Positions 25,656-34,575 of a stretch of 55,589 nucleotides of DNA are shown here, piece by piece. The position numbers and the translations under genes were made by a program. The notes under the pieces were generated by a model. The model was given only the letters and a program-made list of their open reading frames with translations, ran no database searches and was not told where the DNA came from. The stretch's first letter is position 1. Each line of letters begins with the position of its first letter. Source of the DNA: Comamonadaceae bacterium (GTDB lineage Bacteria; Pseudomonadota; Gammaproteobacteria; Burkholderiales; Burkholderiaceae_C); assembly GCA_947450695.1 (NCBI GenBank), contig CANFWV010000015.1, positions 1 through 55,589 on the forward strand. The letters run 5' to 3'.

Positions 25656-26738
25656 ATGGATCGTCGCTCACTTATCAAAAATGCCGGAATTGCGGGCGTC
25701 CTCGCCGCAGGCATGGCACCTGCTGTTCACGCGCAAGCCGCTGTCCGCTGGCGTCTGTCGTCGAGTTTTCCGAAGTCCCTAGACACTATTTTTGGCAGTG
25801 CGGAAATGCTCTCGAAAACCGTCAAGGCATTGTCTGGCGGTAAGTTTGAAATTTCGGTTCACCCTGCCGGCGAGTTGATGCCCGCTTTTGGCGTGGTGGA
25901 TGCACTGCAGGGTGACACCATCGAAATGGCGCAGACAGCGTCTTATTATTTCACTGGCAAGAGCCCGATTTTTGCTTTCAGCTGCGCAGTGCCTTTCGGC
26001 CTGACGGCTCGTCAGAACGACTCTTGGAAACAATACGGCAATGGCCGCAAGTTGCTTGACGCCTTTTTTGCCCAATACAACTTTCACACTGCCAGCGCTG
26101 GCAACACCGGCACGCAAATGGGTGGCTGGTACCGTAAAGAAATCAAAACCGTTGACGACCTCAAGGGTCTGAAAATGCGTCTCGGTGGCGGCTTGTTCGG
26201 TGAGGCCATGGCCAAGCTGGGCGTGGTGGCGCAAAACATGCCGGGTGGTGACGTGTACCAAGCCCTCGAAAAAGGCACGCTGGACGCTGCCGAGTTCGTT
26301 GGTCCTTACGACGATGCCAAATTGGGCTTCAACAAAGTGGCACCGTTTTACTACTATCCTGGCTGGTGGGAAGGCGGCGCCGACCTCGAGTTCTTCATCA
26401 ACAACAAGGCCTACGCCAAGCTGTCGGATGAGAACAAGGCGATCCTTGACGCAGCCACGGTGGTGGCCGCACGCGACATGACGGCCAAGTACGATGCTTA
26501 CAACCCGATTGCGTTGAAGAAGCTGGTGGCCGAAAAGACCCAGCTCAAGGCTTTTCCAAAAGCTGTCATGGACGCTGGCTTCAAGTCGTCGATGGAAGTC
26601 TTCGCCGAGCACGAAGCCAAGTCACCTGAATTCAAGAAGATCAGCCAAGACATGCGCGCTTTCCAGCGTGACCAAATCTTGTGGAACCGCTTTTCCGAGT
26701 ACCCGTTCAACCAGTACATGAGCACGGTGAAAATCTGA
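25656..26738 (+). CDS. TRAP transporter substrate-binding protein, 2-oxo/hydroxy acid (TakP-like) type
   Basis: A 360-residue receptor with a twin-arginine-like leader (DRRSLIKNAGIAGVLAAG, cleavage near VHAQA). The mature part has the DctP fold with WRLSSSFPKSLDTIFG, YRKEIKTVDDLKGLKMRLGG and MPGGDVYQALEKGTLDAAEF, followed by YYYPGWWEGG. The last elements are typical of the subgroup that binds 2-oxo acids or lactate with a metal ion. It carries its own GGAG ribosome binding site and ends at a bidirectional terminator shared with the convergent permease genes at 26826-29271. It probably serves those permeases. The ligand class is an inference. Confidence 0.92.
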   Translation: MDRRSLIKNAGIAGVLAAGMAPAVHAQAAVRWRLSSSFPKSLDTIFGSAEMLSKTVKALSGGKFEISVHPAGELMPAFGVVDALQGDTIEMAQTASYYFTGKSPIFAFSCAVPFGLTARQNDSWKQYGNGRKLLDAFFAQYNFHTASAGNTGTQMGGWYRKEIKTVDDLKGLKMRLGGGLFGEAMAKLGVVAQNMPGGDVYQALEKGTLDAAEFVGPYDDAKLGFNKVAPFYYYPGWWEGGADLEFFINNKAYAKLSDENKAILDAATVVAARDMTAKYDAYNPIALKKLVAEKTQLKAFPKAVMDAGFKSSMEVFAEHEAKSPEFKKISQDMRAFQRDQILWNRFSEYPFNQYMSTVKI

Positions 26739-26771
26739 GTTTGAGTTGTTCTGCCCTTCATGGGCAGGCAC

Positions 26772-26801
26772 AAAAAAACCGCCCCTCGAGGCGGTTTTTT
26801 T
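26772..26801. terminator. Bidirectional terminator between convergent TRAP genes
   Basis: AACCGCC and GGCGGTT form the stem around CCTCGA, with seven A on the left and seven T on the right, so it works on both strands. It separates the receptor gene from the permease gene. Confidence 0.93.
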
Positions 26802-26825
26802 GTGGCTTGGCAAACAGTGAGGGGG

Positions 26826-28622
26826 CTATTTTTTACCTTGACTTTTGAGTGCTTCCTGCATGGCCTTCATGGGGTCATCTTCAGGTGTGGCATTCTGCGG
26901 CTCGGGTTCCGCCTTACTGGCGGTGGCAGGCGTATCGCTGGGGGCCGGTGCCGTGTCGTAGGGATTCTCTGTATCCGCCAGCGTGTCCCGCATTTGCTGG
27001 CCGATGTTCTCTAGGTTGTAAACCTCTTTCTTGTCCAGGCTGCCCGTGACCAGCTGCGGAAATGCAATCAGGAGACCGACCATGGTGATCTGAATCAGCA
27101 CAAAGGGAATGGCACCTTTGTAGATCTGCATGGTGGTGACCGGTTGCATGATTTTCTGGGTCACGCGGTCAAGAAAAGGTTTGTCCGGGGCGACCGATCG
27201 CAGGTAAAACAGCGCAAAGCCAAACGGCGGGTGCATGAACGAGGTCTGCATGTTCACCGCCAGCAGCACGCCGAACCAGATCAGGTCGATGCCCAGCTTG
27301 TTGGCCACCGGCGCCAGCAAGGGCACCACGATGAAGGACAGTTCAAAGTAGTCGAGGAAGAAGGCCAGAAAAAAGATCATGACGTTGACCAGGATCAGAA
27401 AGCCAACTTGGCCCCCTGGCAGGTCCGTCAACAGGTGCTCGACCCACTTCGGTCCGTCGGCGGCTTGGAACACAAGGCTGAACACGGTGGCACCCACCAG
27501 GATGAACATCACGAAGCTGGACAGTCGGGTGGTGGACGCCAGCGACTGCTTCAGCAGTTTCATGTCCAACCGTTTGCGCGCCCAGCCCATGATCAAGGCG
27601 CCCATGGCCCCCATGGCACCGCCCTCGGTCGGTGTCGCCACGCCCAAGAAAATAGTGCCCAACACCAGGAAGATCAGCAGCAGTGGCGGAATCAGCACAA
27701 AGGTCACACGTTCGGCTAGGCGCGAGAGCAGGCCGAGTTTGGCGCCCCGGTTGACCAGCGCGATGAGCAGTGCCAAAAACACGCCAGCGCAGAGGGCGAC
27801 CACGACTTTTTCGTCCGTCGCGACGAACGTGACTTGCTCGCCTTCAAACCAAGTGTGAACGGCTTCCATATTCTTGGCGAGGAAGACGGACACGGCGGCT
27901 GACAGCGTGGTCAGCACGACCAGCGAACCGTAACCGCCGCCGCCATCGGGTTCACGGAAGGTACGCGCCTCTAGCGGTAGCGCTGGCACACGTTCAGGCT
28001 TGAAGACTGCCAACAGCACGACGTACAGCACGTACATCCCCATCAACATGAAGCCGGGCAGGAAAGCGCCCTTGTACATGTCGCCGACGCTGCGGCCCAG
28101 CTGGTCGGCCATGATGATCAGCACCAGCGAGGGCGGAATGATCTGCGCCAAGGTGCCGGATGCGGCAATCACGCCGGCCGTCAGTGGTCGGTCATAGCCG
28201 TAGCGCAGCATGATCGGCAGTGAAATCAAGCCCATGGAGATGACTGAGGCAGCGACCACGCCGGTGGTGGCTGCCAGCAGGGCACCCACCAAAATCACCG
28301 CAATGGCCAGACCACCGCGCATCGGGCCGAAGACTTGGCCGATGGTGTCCAGCAGATCCTCGGCCATGCCGCTGCGCTCCAGGATCAGTCCCATCAAAGT
28401 GAAGAAGGGCACGGCCAGCAAGGTGTCGTTGGCCATGATGCCGATCAGACGTTGCGGCAGCCAAGCGATCACGGACGAGGGAAACACGCCCATTTCGATG
28501 CCGATCAAACCGAAGAACAGTCCGCAGGCGCCTAGGCTGAAAGCCACCGGGAAGCCCAGCAGCAGAAAAAGGATCAAGCCCACGAACATGATCGGGGCGA
28601 AATTGGTGATGAGGAATTCCAT
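26826..28622 (-). CDS. TRAP transporter large permease, DctM type with extra central and C-terminal segments
   Basis: The start at 28622 (MEFLITNFAPIMFVG) gives 598 residues, well above the roughly 430 of ordinary DctM. The DctM core is present (PFFTLMGLILERSGMAEDLL, GVVAASVISMGLISLPIMLRYGY (anchors GVVAAS and LPIML), IIPPSLVLIIMADQ, VATPTEGGAMGAMGALIMG, MHPPFGFALFYL). A central insert from about residue 230 to 320 holds extra hydrophobic helices, and the last 80 residues form a Pro/Ala/Asp-rich soluble tail ending in MKAMQEALKSQGKK. It follows the small permease gene after 19 bp. Together with the convergent receptor it forms one sodium-driven uptake system. Confidence 0.9.
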   Translation of the reverse strand: MEFLITNFAPIMFVGLILFLLLGFPVAFSLGACGLFFGLIGIEMGVFPSSVIAWLPQRLIGIMANDTLLAVPFFTLMGLILERSGMAEDLLDTIGQVFGPMRGGLAIAVILVGALLAATTGVVAASVISMGLISLPIMLRYGYDRPLTAGVIAASGTLAQIIPPSLVLIIMADQLGRSVGDMYKGAFLPGFMLMGMYVLYVVLLAVFKPERVPALPLEARTFREPDGGGGYGSLVVLTTLSAAVSVFLAKNMEAVHTWFEGEQVTFVATDEKVVVALCAGVFLALLIALVNRGAKLGLLSRLAERVTFVLIPPLLLIFLVLGTIFLGVATPTEGGAMGAMGALIMGWARKRLDMKLLKQSLASTTRLSSFVMFILVGATVFSLVFQAADGPKWVEHLLTDLPGGQVGFLILVNVMIFFLAFFLDYFELSFIVVPLLAPVANKLGIDLIWFGVLLAVNMQTSFMHPPFGFALFYLRSVAPDKPFLDRVTQKIMQPVTTMQIYKGAIPFVLIQITMVGLLIAFPQLVTGSLDKKEVYNLENIGQQMRDTLADTENPYDTAPAPSDTPATASKAEPEPQNATPEDDPMKAMQEALKSQGKK

Positions 28623-28641
28623 GGTGATTCGTTCCGGCCGC

Positions 28642-29271
28642 TTAGCGTTGGGGGGCAGCGTTGCTTGCGGCGCTGGCTTCAAGGGTGTCGGCGGCTGCTC
28701 TGGCGCGCAGGACTTCGGCCAGGTCTTCTTCGGCCGACGTTTCGGCGAGTCGGCCCATCGGGTCCGGACCTTGACCTTGCAGGAAAGCGATACGTTTGAT
28801 GATTTCTGACCAGCCCTGCAGCATCAGCAGTGCAAAGCCGACGGGCATGGCGGCCCAGACAGGCCATCGTATCAGGCCACCGGAGTTACCGGACGTCTCG
28901 CCCGACTGGTACATCTGGATGGCCAGCGGGGTGCCTAGATACAGCACGACCATGCAAAGGGGCGTCAGGAAAAAGGCGAAACCGATGATGTCGACCCACA
29001 CTTGCGCGCGCTTAGACAGATGGCTATTCAGCACGTCGATGCGCACATGTTCGCGGTGTAGCAATGTATAGCCGGCGGCCACAAGAAAGGACCAAGCGAA
29101 CAAATACCACTGGGCTTCCAAGTAAGCATTGGAGCTGGCGTCAAAGACCTTGCGCACAATCGCGTTGATGGCGCTGATGGCCGCGGCGGCAAAAATGAGC
29201 CAAATCGCGTACTTGCCGATCTGGGCATTGAGCCAGTCCACAGCTTGGGAAAACTTGAGTAAGGCGCGCAT
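28642..29271 (-). CDS. TRAP transporter small permease, DctQ type
   Basis: The start at 29271 (MRALLKFSQAVDW) gives 209 residues with four membrane helices. Marks include IVRKVFDASSNAYLEAQWYL, GYTLLHREHVRIDVL and GGLIRWPVWAAMPVGFALL, the last typical of the DctQ C-terminal helix. The acidic/alanine-rich tail (AETSAEEDLAEVLRARAAAD) is an extension. It is the first gene of the permease pair. Confidence 0.9.
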   Translation of the reverse strand: MRALLKFSQAVDWLNAQIGKYAIWLIFAAAAISAINAIVRKVFDASSNAYLEAQWYLFAWSFLVAAGYTLLHREHVRIDVLNSHLSKRAQVWVDIIGFAFFLTPLCMVVLYLGTPLAIQMYQSGETSGNSGGLIRWPVWAAMPVGFALLMLQGWSEIIKRIAFLQGQGPDPMGRLAETSAEEDLAEVLRARAAADTLEASAASNAAPQR

Positions 29272-29390
29272 AGGGTGTCCAGAAAAATGGATCAAGGGGG
29301 GCCGAAAAAGCGGGCCAACAGTCGGCGCAAGTCGTGCCGAATGCGTTTTGGTGCGGACAAGATTTTACAGGGCGACAGTCCGCAGCTGGC

Positions 29391-30467
29391 TTACAGGATT
29401 TCGATACCGCTGCCGGTCGTCATTTTGCCAATGACGCGGGCGTCAAGAAAACCTTGGCTGTGAAAGCAGGCCAAGACTTCCTCGGCCGTTTCGGATGCAC
29501 AGGTCACCAGCAGTCCGCCACTGGTTTGCGGGTCAGACAGCAAAGCCTGCTGTGCCGGGCTGATGCTTGCAGGCAAGGTCACCTCGTGACCATAAGCCTC
29601 CCAGTTTCGACCGGAGGCACCGGTGACCATGCCGGCCTCGGCCAGGGCCAGCACGCCAGGTAGCAGGGGAATGTCTGCCAAATCAAGCTGCATTTTCAGT
29701 TGGGCGGCGCGGGCCAGTTCAAGACCATGGCCGGCCAGGCCAAAACCGGTGATGTCGGTCAATGCATGCACGCCGTCCATGCGTGCCAGTTCAATCCCGG
29801 GCTTGTTCAGTTGCGTGGTGACGGCGATCATGCGGGCGTAGCCTTCGGCGTCGAGCGCTTCTTTTTTCAGTGCGGCCGACAAGATGCCAACGCCCACCGG
29901 CTTGCCCAAAATCACCACGTCACCGGCCTGTGCGCCTGAGTTTTTCTTGACCCGCGACGGATGCACCAGACCGAGCACCACCAGGCCGTAAATCGGTTCG
30001 ACTGAATCAATTGTGTGGCCGCCGGCAATCGGGATGCCCGCATCGCGGCAAACATCCTGGCCCCCGCGCAAGATCGAGCCAATGGTGTCCAGCGGCAGCA
30101 CATTGATCGGCATGCCGACCAGTGCCAGCGCCATGATCGGCGTGCCGCCCATGGCGTAGACGTCGCTGATGGCGTTGGTGGCGGCGATCCGGCCAAAGTC
30201 ATAGGGGTCGTCGACGATCGGCATGAAGAAGTCGGTGGTGGCAATCAGTGCCTGCTCGTCATTGAGCAGGTAAACGGCAGCATCGTCAGCGGTCTCAATC
30301 CCCACCAGCAGCTGCGGGGGAATCACCATTTGACTGGTGTTTTTCAGAATTTCACTGAGCACACCCGGCGCGATTTTGCAGCCACAGCCGCCGCCATGCG
30401 AGAGGCTGGTCAAACGTGGCGGAGCAGTCGGTGTCAAAGGCTTTAATGGTGTGAGGCTGGCAGTCAT
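29391..30467 (-). CDS. selD: Selenide, water dikinase (selenophosphate synthase)
   Basis: SelD makes selenophosphate from selenide and ATP. The start at 30467 gives 358 residues. The N-terminal loop SHGGGCGCKIAP has the catalytic Cys28 (cysteine, not selenocysteine) and Lys31. TTDFFMPIVDDPYDFGRIAA is the metal- and ATP-binding segment, followed by NAISDVYAMGGTPIMAL, AGGHTIDSVEPIYGL, DITGFGLAGHGLE and LLSDPQTSGGLL. It diverges from a SenA/EgtB-family gene. SelD homologues (SenC) act with SenA and SenB in selenoneine synthesis in Burkholderiales. No senB, selA, selB or selU gene is in the window, so its partner pathway is an inference. Confidence 0.94.
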   Translation of the reverse strand: MTASLTPLKPLTPTAPPRLTSLSHGGGCGCKIAPGVLSEILKNTSQMVIPPQLLVGIETADDAAVYLLNDEQALIATTDFFMPIVDDPYDFGRIAATNAISDVYAMGGTPIMALALVGMPINVLPLDTIGSILRGGQDVCRDAGIPIAGGHTIDSVEPIYGLVVLGLVHPSRVKKNSGAQAGDVVILGKPVGVGILSAALKKEALDAEGYARMIAVTTQLNKPGIELARMDGVHALTDITGFGLAGHGLELARAAQLKMQLDLADIPLLPGVLALAEAGMVTGASGRNWEAYGHEVTLPASISPAQQALLSDPQTSGGLLVTCASETAEEVLACFHSQGFLDARVIGKMTTGSGIEIL

Positions 30468-30609
30468 CGGGAGGCTTTCTGAAATTCGGACGTTCGGACA
30501 GATGGAATTGCCACATTGTCCTGCTTTCGCTGCGCACAAGGCGACGCGAAGATCGCACTATGATCTTTCGAATGTTTTCCCCCCTGACATCTCAACTGCG
30601 AGCACTGGC

Positions 30610-31851
30610 TTGTTAGATTCTTTCAAGATCCGCGAAGCCGGCCGTGACATGTTGTCGCTGGCCCTGATGGATGCGCGCAACCACACGCTGCGCCTCTTTT
30701 CGCAGTTTCAAAGCGCACTGGAAGCGGCTGATTTTGTCGTGCCGATGTTGTCGACGCTGAATCCCCCGCTGTGGGAGCTGGGCCATGTGGCTTGGTTTCA
30801 GGAGCATTGGATTGGCCGCAACTTGCAGCGCAGCCAGGGCGCTCGATGCGATCCTGCAGGGCCGCGTCTGCCTTCGAAAGAAGCCGGCGCTGACCGCTGG
30901 TGGGATTCATCGCAGGTGCCGCATGACGCGCGTTGGTCGCTTGATCTGCCAGACGTCAATGCCTGCCGCGCTTACTTGCTGAATACGCTGGAAAGCACGT
31001 TGGAGTTGCTTGAGCGTGCTGATGAGACCGAGGACGCGCTGTATTTTTATCGTCTCTGCCTGTTTCACGAAGACATGCACGCAGAAGCGATGGTGATGAC
31101 CGCTCAGACCTTGGGGATGACGCTGGGCAAGCCCTTGGTGCAAGCTTTTGCGTCCAAGCCGATGACCCTGCGTGAGCCTCTGTGGGTCCCTGCTTGCCAC
31201 TGGCAGTTGGGCAGCCCTGCAGGCGGTGCTGGCTTCACATTTGACAATGAAATGGACGCGCATGAGGTGCGCGTGCCGGCGTTTGAGATCGATGCGCAGC
31301 CGGTGAGTTGGGCGCAGTTTGTCGAGTTTGTCAGCGACGGAGGCTATGACCGTCAAGAACTGTGGAGCGACGCTGGCTGGCACTGGCTGCAGTCCACCAG
31401 CCAGAGCGAAGGCCGGCGCGGCCCGCGTTATGTCGATCAAATCGGTGTGGCCAGTGGCGCCGTGATGCAAAACCGCTTCGGTCAGCCACTGCGCATGCTG
31501 GGCCATCAACCGGCCATGCACATGAGTTGGTGGGAGGCCGATGCTTGGTGCCGTTGGGCGGGCCGTCGGTTGCCGTTTGAAGTCGAGTGGGAGATAGCGG
31601 CGCACACAGCGACTCGAAGCGGTTTTCAATGGGGCGATGTGTGGGAGTGGACGGGCAGTACGTTCAAGCCGTACCCCGGTTTTGTAGCGGGTCCGTATGC
31701 AGACTATTCACAGCCTTGGTTTGGCACGCACAAGGTCTTGCGCGGCGGATCCTTCGCCACGCGGGCGCGCATGAAATCGCCCAAATACCGCAATTTTTAC
31801 TTGCCCGAACGTGACGATGTGTTTTGCGGCTTTCGCTCTTGCTCGCTCTAA
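30610..31851 (+). CDS. senA: Selenoneine/ergothioneine synthase family protein (SenA/EgtB-like)
   Basis: The N-terminal DinB-like domain has the three iron-binding histidines of EgtB-type enzymes: His59 in PPLWELGHVAWFQEHW and His153, His157 in LFHEDMHAEAM. The C-terminal formylglycine-generating-enzyme-like domain shows MSWWEADAWCRWAGRRLPFE, WEWTGSTFKPYPGF, VLRGGSFATR and SPKYRNFYLPERDDVFCGFR. EgtB joins hercynine to a thiol donor; SenA uses a selenosugar. The SenA call rests on the DARNHTL opening recalled for Burkholderiales homologues and on the divergent selD. The start is uncertain: TTG at 30610 (413 residues), ATG at 30649 or ATG at 30502. A TATGAT box lies at 30560-30565. Confidence 0.8.
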   Translation: MLDSFKIREAGRDMLSLALMDARNHTLRLFSQFQSALEAADFVVPMLSTLNPPLWELGHVAWFQEHWIGRNLQRSQGARCDPAGPRLPSKEAGADRWWDSSQVPHDARWSLDLPDVNACRAYLLNTLESTLELLERADETEDALYFYRLCLFHEDMHAEAMVMTAQTLGMTLGKPLVQAFASKPMTLREPLWVPACHWQLGSPAGGAGFTFDNEMDAHEVRVPAFEIDAQPVSWAQFVEFVSDGGYDRQELWSDAGWHWLQSTSQSEGRRGPRYVDQIGVASGAVMQNRFGQPLRMLGHQPAMHMSWWEADAWCRWAGRRLPFEVEWEIAAHTATRSGFQWGDVWEWTGSTFKPYPGFVAGPYADYSQPWFGTHKVLRGGSFATRARMKSPKYRNFYLPERDDVFCGFRSCSL

Positions 31852-31852
31852 G

Positions 31853-32965
31853 TTATTGAGCTGCTGACGCTTTGTCGCGACGGTAACTCCACCACGGCAG
31901 ATGCGCCCGCAGGGACAGCACTTGGCCGCTTTGTGCCTCGTCCACGCTGTAGCCGGGCAGTTGCGCCACGACGGCTTGCCAAGCAGGGCTTTGCAAGACC
32001 TGCAACAAAGCTTGTACGGGGGCTTGCGACAACGCGGACTTCAAGCACACCAAGTGGTAACGCTCGCGTACCAAGGGAATGAAGTCCAGTCCTTTTTCAA
32101 GAGCCGCAGCTTCAATGCCCAAGCCCATGTCGGCTGAACCGCTGGCCACGGCTTGGGCCACCGCAGCGTGCGACGGTTCTTGTGTGGCGTAGCCGTTGAT
32201 CGCACTCGGGTCAATCTGGTTGTCGGCCAGCAGTTCGTCTAGCAGCACCCGCGTGCCGGTGCCACTGGCCCGGTTGATATAGCGCAGGCCGGGTCGGCTG
32301 AGGTCTTTCAGACCAGTGATGCCATGCGGGTTGCCTTTGGCGACCATCAGACCTTGCATGCGGTGCGCAAAACCAATCAGTTTGTGCAGGCCGGGCTTGA
32401 GCTGGCGGCGATAGGCTTGCGCGGCCAGAGAGTTGACGGCGGGTCGCTCCAGGGTGTGAAAGCCGGCCATCAGACAGCGCCCGGCATTCAGCGCTGCAAT
32501 GGCGTCCACGCTCCCCATGAAGCGAATGTCCAGGTGCAAACCTTGCGCCGATGTCTTCTGGCGCAAGGCTGCCAGCGCCGCATCATGGCTGGCGTACAGC
32601 ACCAGCACATGGGCGCTGTCGTCAAAGGCCATTGAAAAGGCGCGTTCAATGTCACTCCGCAGCGCTTCGATTTGAGGTGCCAGTCGGGCTTGCGCTTGGC
32701 GTTCAGCCCACAACAGCTTTTCGCCGAACTCGGTGAGTTGGGCGCGCTGGCCTTTTTCCCAGATGATGAGCTCACGGCCCAGCATCTGCTCGGCCGCTTT
32801 CAGCGCACCCCACACGTGGCGATAAGACAGACCTTGGCTGCGTGCTGCCGCTGAAATCGAGCCTTGCTCGCGCACCGCGTGCAGCAGGTCCAGCAGGGCA
32901 TGGCGGATCAGCGCGTCAGGACTGCGCTCGGCAGAGAGTTGGTAGGAGAGTTGGACTTTGTGCAT
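31853..32965 (-). CDS. ModE-like HTH regulator fused to a periplasmic-binding-type sensor domain
   Basis: A 370-residue protein without signal peptide. The N-terminal winged helix (ALLDLLHAVREQGSISAAAR, then SYRHVWGALKAAEQMLGREL) is of the ModE/LysR kind. The rest is a substrate-binding-protein fold of the PBP-like class often attached to molybdate or tungstate regulators (YINRASGTGTRVLLDELL, SGSADMGLGIEAAA). It diverges from the tupBCA tungstate importer genes, so it most likely controls them in response to an oxyanion or its cofactor. It is convergent with the senA-like gene, 1 bp apart. The symbol is left blank because names vary. Confidence 0.87.
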   Translation of the reverse strand: MHKVQLSYQLSAERSPDALIRHALLDLLHAVREQGSISAAARSQGLSYRHVWGALKAAEQMLGRELIIWEKGQRAQLTEFGEKLLWAERQAQARLAPQIEALRSDIERAFSMAFDDSAHVLVLYASHDAALAALRQKTSAQGLHLDIRFMGSVDAIAALNAGRCLMAGFHTLERPAVNSLAAQAYRRQLKPGLHKLIGFAHRMQGLMVAKGNPHGITGLKDLSRPGLRYINRASGTGTRVLLDELLADNQIDPSAINGYATQEPSHAAVAQAVASGSADMGLGIEAAALEKGLDFIPLVRERYHLVCLKSALSQAPVQALLQVLQSPAWQAVVAQLPGYSVDEAQSGQVLSLRAHLPWWSYRRDKASAAQ

Positions 32966-33018
32966 GGTGACTGAGGTGATTATCTAGGACCGTGTTGTTT
33001 GTCTTATTACGGGTGAAG

Positions 33019-33044
33019 CGCTATGTAAAACGGTTCATATCTCG
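33019..33044. promoter_or_regulatory. ModE-box-like inverted repeat between the regulator and tupB
   Basis: CGCTATGTA and TCATATCTCG flank AAACGGT, giving an imperfect dyad with CG at both ends and TAT steps inside each arm. This resembles the E. coli ModE site (CG-TATATA, spacer, TATATA-CG). It lies 72 bases before tupB and 54 bases before the regulator start. Confidence 0.45.
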
Positions 33045-33115
33045 TGACTACCAGTGCGCGACAAGGGCACTTCAACTAGGCTACAGTGCGCAGGCCTTTG
33101 CAGGCGCATCAACGC

Positions 33116-33880
33116 ATGAACACATTCCAAGACAGCGTCGTCACGGCGTTTTCCCTCATCACCTCCCTTGACCCTTTGCTCGTCAGCATCGTGCTGCGTT
33201 CTTTGGCCGTGAGTGCTTTGGCGTGCGTGCTGGCGTGCAGTGTGGGCTTGCTGCTCGGCGCATGGCTGGGCGTCGCGCGCTTTGCTGGACGCGGCGTGGT
33301 GCTGGCATTTCTTAACACTGCGTTGGCGCTCCCATCCGTGGTGGTCGGGCTGGTGATCTATTTATTGCTCTCGCGCACGGGACCTTTGGGTTTTTTGGGG
33401 TGGCTGTTTTCATTCAAGGCCATGGTCTTGGCTCAGGCCGTGCTGGTGCTGCCCATTGTCACCGCGCTGGTGCGACAAAGCATTGAAGACGCGGATCGGT
33501 TGCATGGTGAACAGCTGCAGTCTTTAGGCGCCGGTATCGGCTGGCGCGGTTTGATCCTGCTCTGGGACGAGCGCTACTCCTTGTTGACGGTCTTGATCGC
33601 AGCCTTCGGTCGGGCTATTTCAGAAGTCGGCGCGGTCATGGTGGTGGGCGGCAATATTGATGGCTTCACGCGGGTGATGACCACCGCCATTGCGCTCGAA
33701 ACCAGCAAGGGTGATTTACCTCTGGCGCTGGCTTTGGGCGTCTTGCTGCTGCTGGTGGTGCTGCTGCTGAATGTGTTGATTTCAATCATCCGCCGCTGGC
33801 GCGAAGCCCGTGAAGAACGCGGCGTTTGGCCGACAGAATTGGCGACTGATGCCGTCATCGCCAAGGCAGGGCAACGTTGA
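33116..33880 (+). CDS. tupB: Tungstate ABC transporter permease
   Basis: The start at 33116 (MNTFQDSVVTAFSLI) gives 254 residues and five to six membrane helices. The binding-protein-dependent permease loop EQLQSLGAGIGWRGLILLWDERYSLLTVLIAAFGRAISEVG (41 residues; anchors SLGAG, FGRAISEVG and MVVGGNI) is the ATPase-contacting EAA region in its tungstate/molybdate form. It overlaps the ATPase gene by one base (TGATG) and is the first gene of tupB-tupC-tupA. The identity follows from TupA and the ModE-like regulator. Confidence 0.88.
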   Translation: MNTFQDSVVTAFSLITSLDPLLVSIVLRSLAVSALACVLACSVGLLLGAWLGVARFAGRGVVLAFLNTALALPSVVVGLVIYLLLSRTGPLGFLGWLFSFKAMVLAQAVLVLPIVTALVRQSIEDADRLHGEQLQSLGAGIGWRGLILLWDERYSLLTVLIAAFGRAISEVGAVMVVGGNIDGFTRVMTTAIALETSKGDLPLALALGVLLLLVVLLLNVLISIIRRWREAREERGVWPTELATDAVIAKAGQR

Positions 33881-34575
33881 TGTCGACCGATATCTTGTTC
33901 CAACTGAACGCGGTGGGTGTGCAGTTTGGCCGTATCCACGCGCTAACTGATTGCACGCTCAGCATTAGCCGTGGTGAACGCGTGGCTTTGGTGGGGGCCA
34001 ACGGCAGCGGTAAAAGTACGTTGCTACGGCACCTGCACGGATTGGTGCCGGCTTCCAGCGGGCACCTGCTGCGGCCTGTGCCAGCGCGTCAGGCGATGCT
34101 GTTCCAGCGGCCCTATATGTTGCGCACCAGTGTGCAAAACAACGTCGCGATGGGGCTCTGGCTGGGCGGCATGCGTTGGCATGCTGCCCGGGCGCAGGCC
34201 TTGGCAGCGCTGGAGCGCGTGGGCTTGGCCGCGCTGGCCCAACGTTCCGGAAAAACCTTGTCGGGAGGTCAGCAGCAACGGCTGGCGTTGGCGCGTGCCT
34301 GGGCTGTGAAACCGCAAGTGTTCTTACTTGACGAGCCCACGGCCAGCCTGGACCCTGCGGCCAAGCGCGAAGTCGAATCGCTGATGGCTGAATTTGCAGA
34401 CGCCGGCATGACCTTGATTTTTAGCAGCCACAACCTCGGTCAAGTGAAACGTCTGGCGAGCAGAGTGATTTATCTGGAGCACGGACGTGTTTTGGCTGAC
34501 GCACCGGTGAAGTCGTTTTTCGGAGGGGTTCTGCCGCCGGCAGCCGCCCAATTTTTAAAAGGGGAATTAGGATGA
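33880..34575 (+). CDS. tupC: Tungstate ABC transporter ATP-binding protein
   Basis: A 231-residue ABC ATPase without the C-terminal TOBE/MOP domain of ModC. Walker A is GANGSGKST (39-47), the Q-loop is MLFQRPYML, the signature LSGGQQQ (127-133) and Walker B VFLLDEP (147-153), with an H-loop in FSSHNLGQ. It starts at the ATG overlapping the permease stop, and its own stop overlaps the tupA start (ATGA). It powers uptake through TupB. Confidence 0.9.
   Translation: MSTDILFQLNAVGVQFGRIHALTDCTLSISRGERVALVGANGSGKSTLLRHLHGLVPASSGHLLRPVPARQAMLFQRPYMLRTSVQNNVAMGLWLGGMRWHAARAQALAALERVGLAALAQRSGKTLSGGQQQRLALARAWAVKPQVFLLDEPTASLDPAAKREVESLMAEFADAGMTLIFSSHNLGQVKRLASRVIYLEHGRVLADAPVKSFFGGVLPPAAAQFLKGELG

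Noticed and set aside
25779..26612. 277-residue minus-strand frame opposite the TRAP receptor gene
   Set aside because: No ribosome binding site or family motif; the plus strand encodes a clear TRAP receptor.
30378..30386. Selenocysteine in SelD
   Set aside because: The catalytic position is encoded by a cysteine codon; there is no in-frame TGA in the gene.
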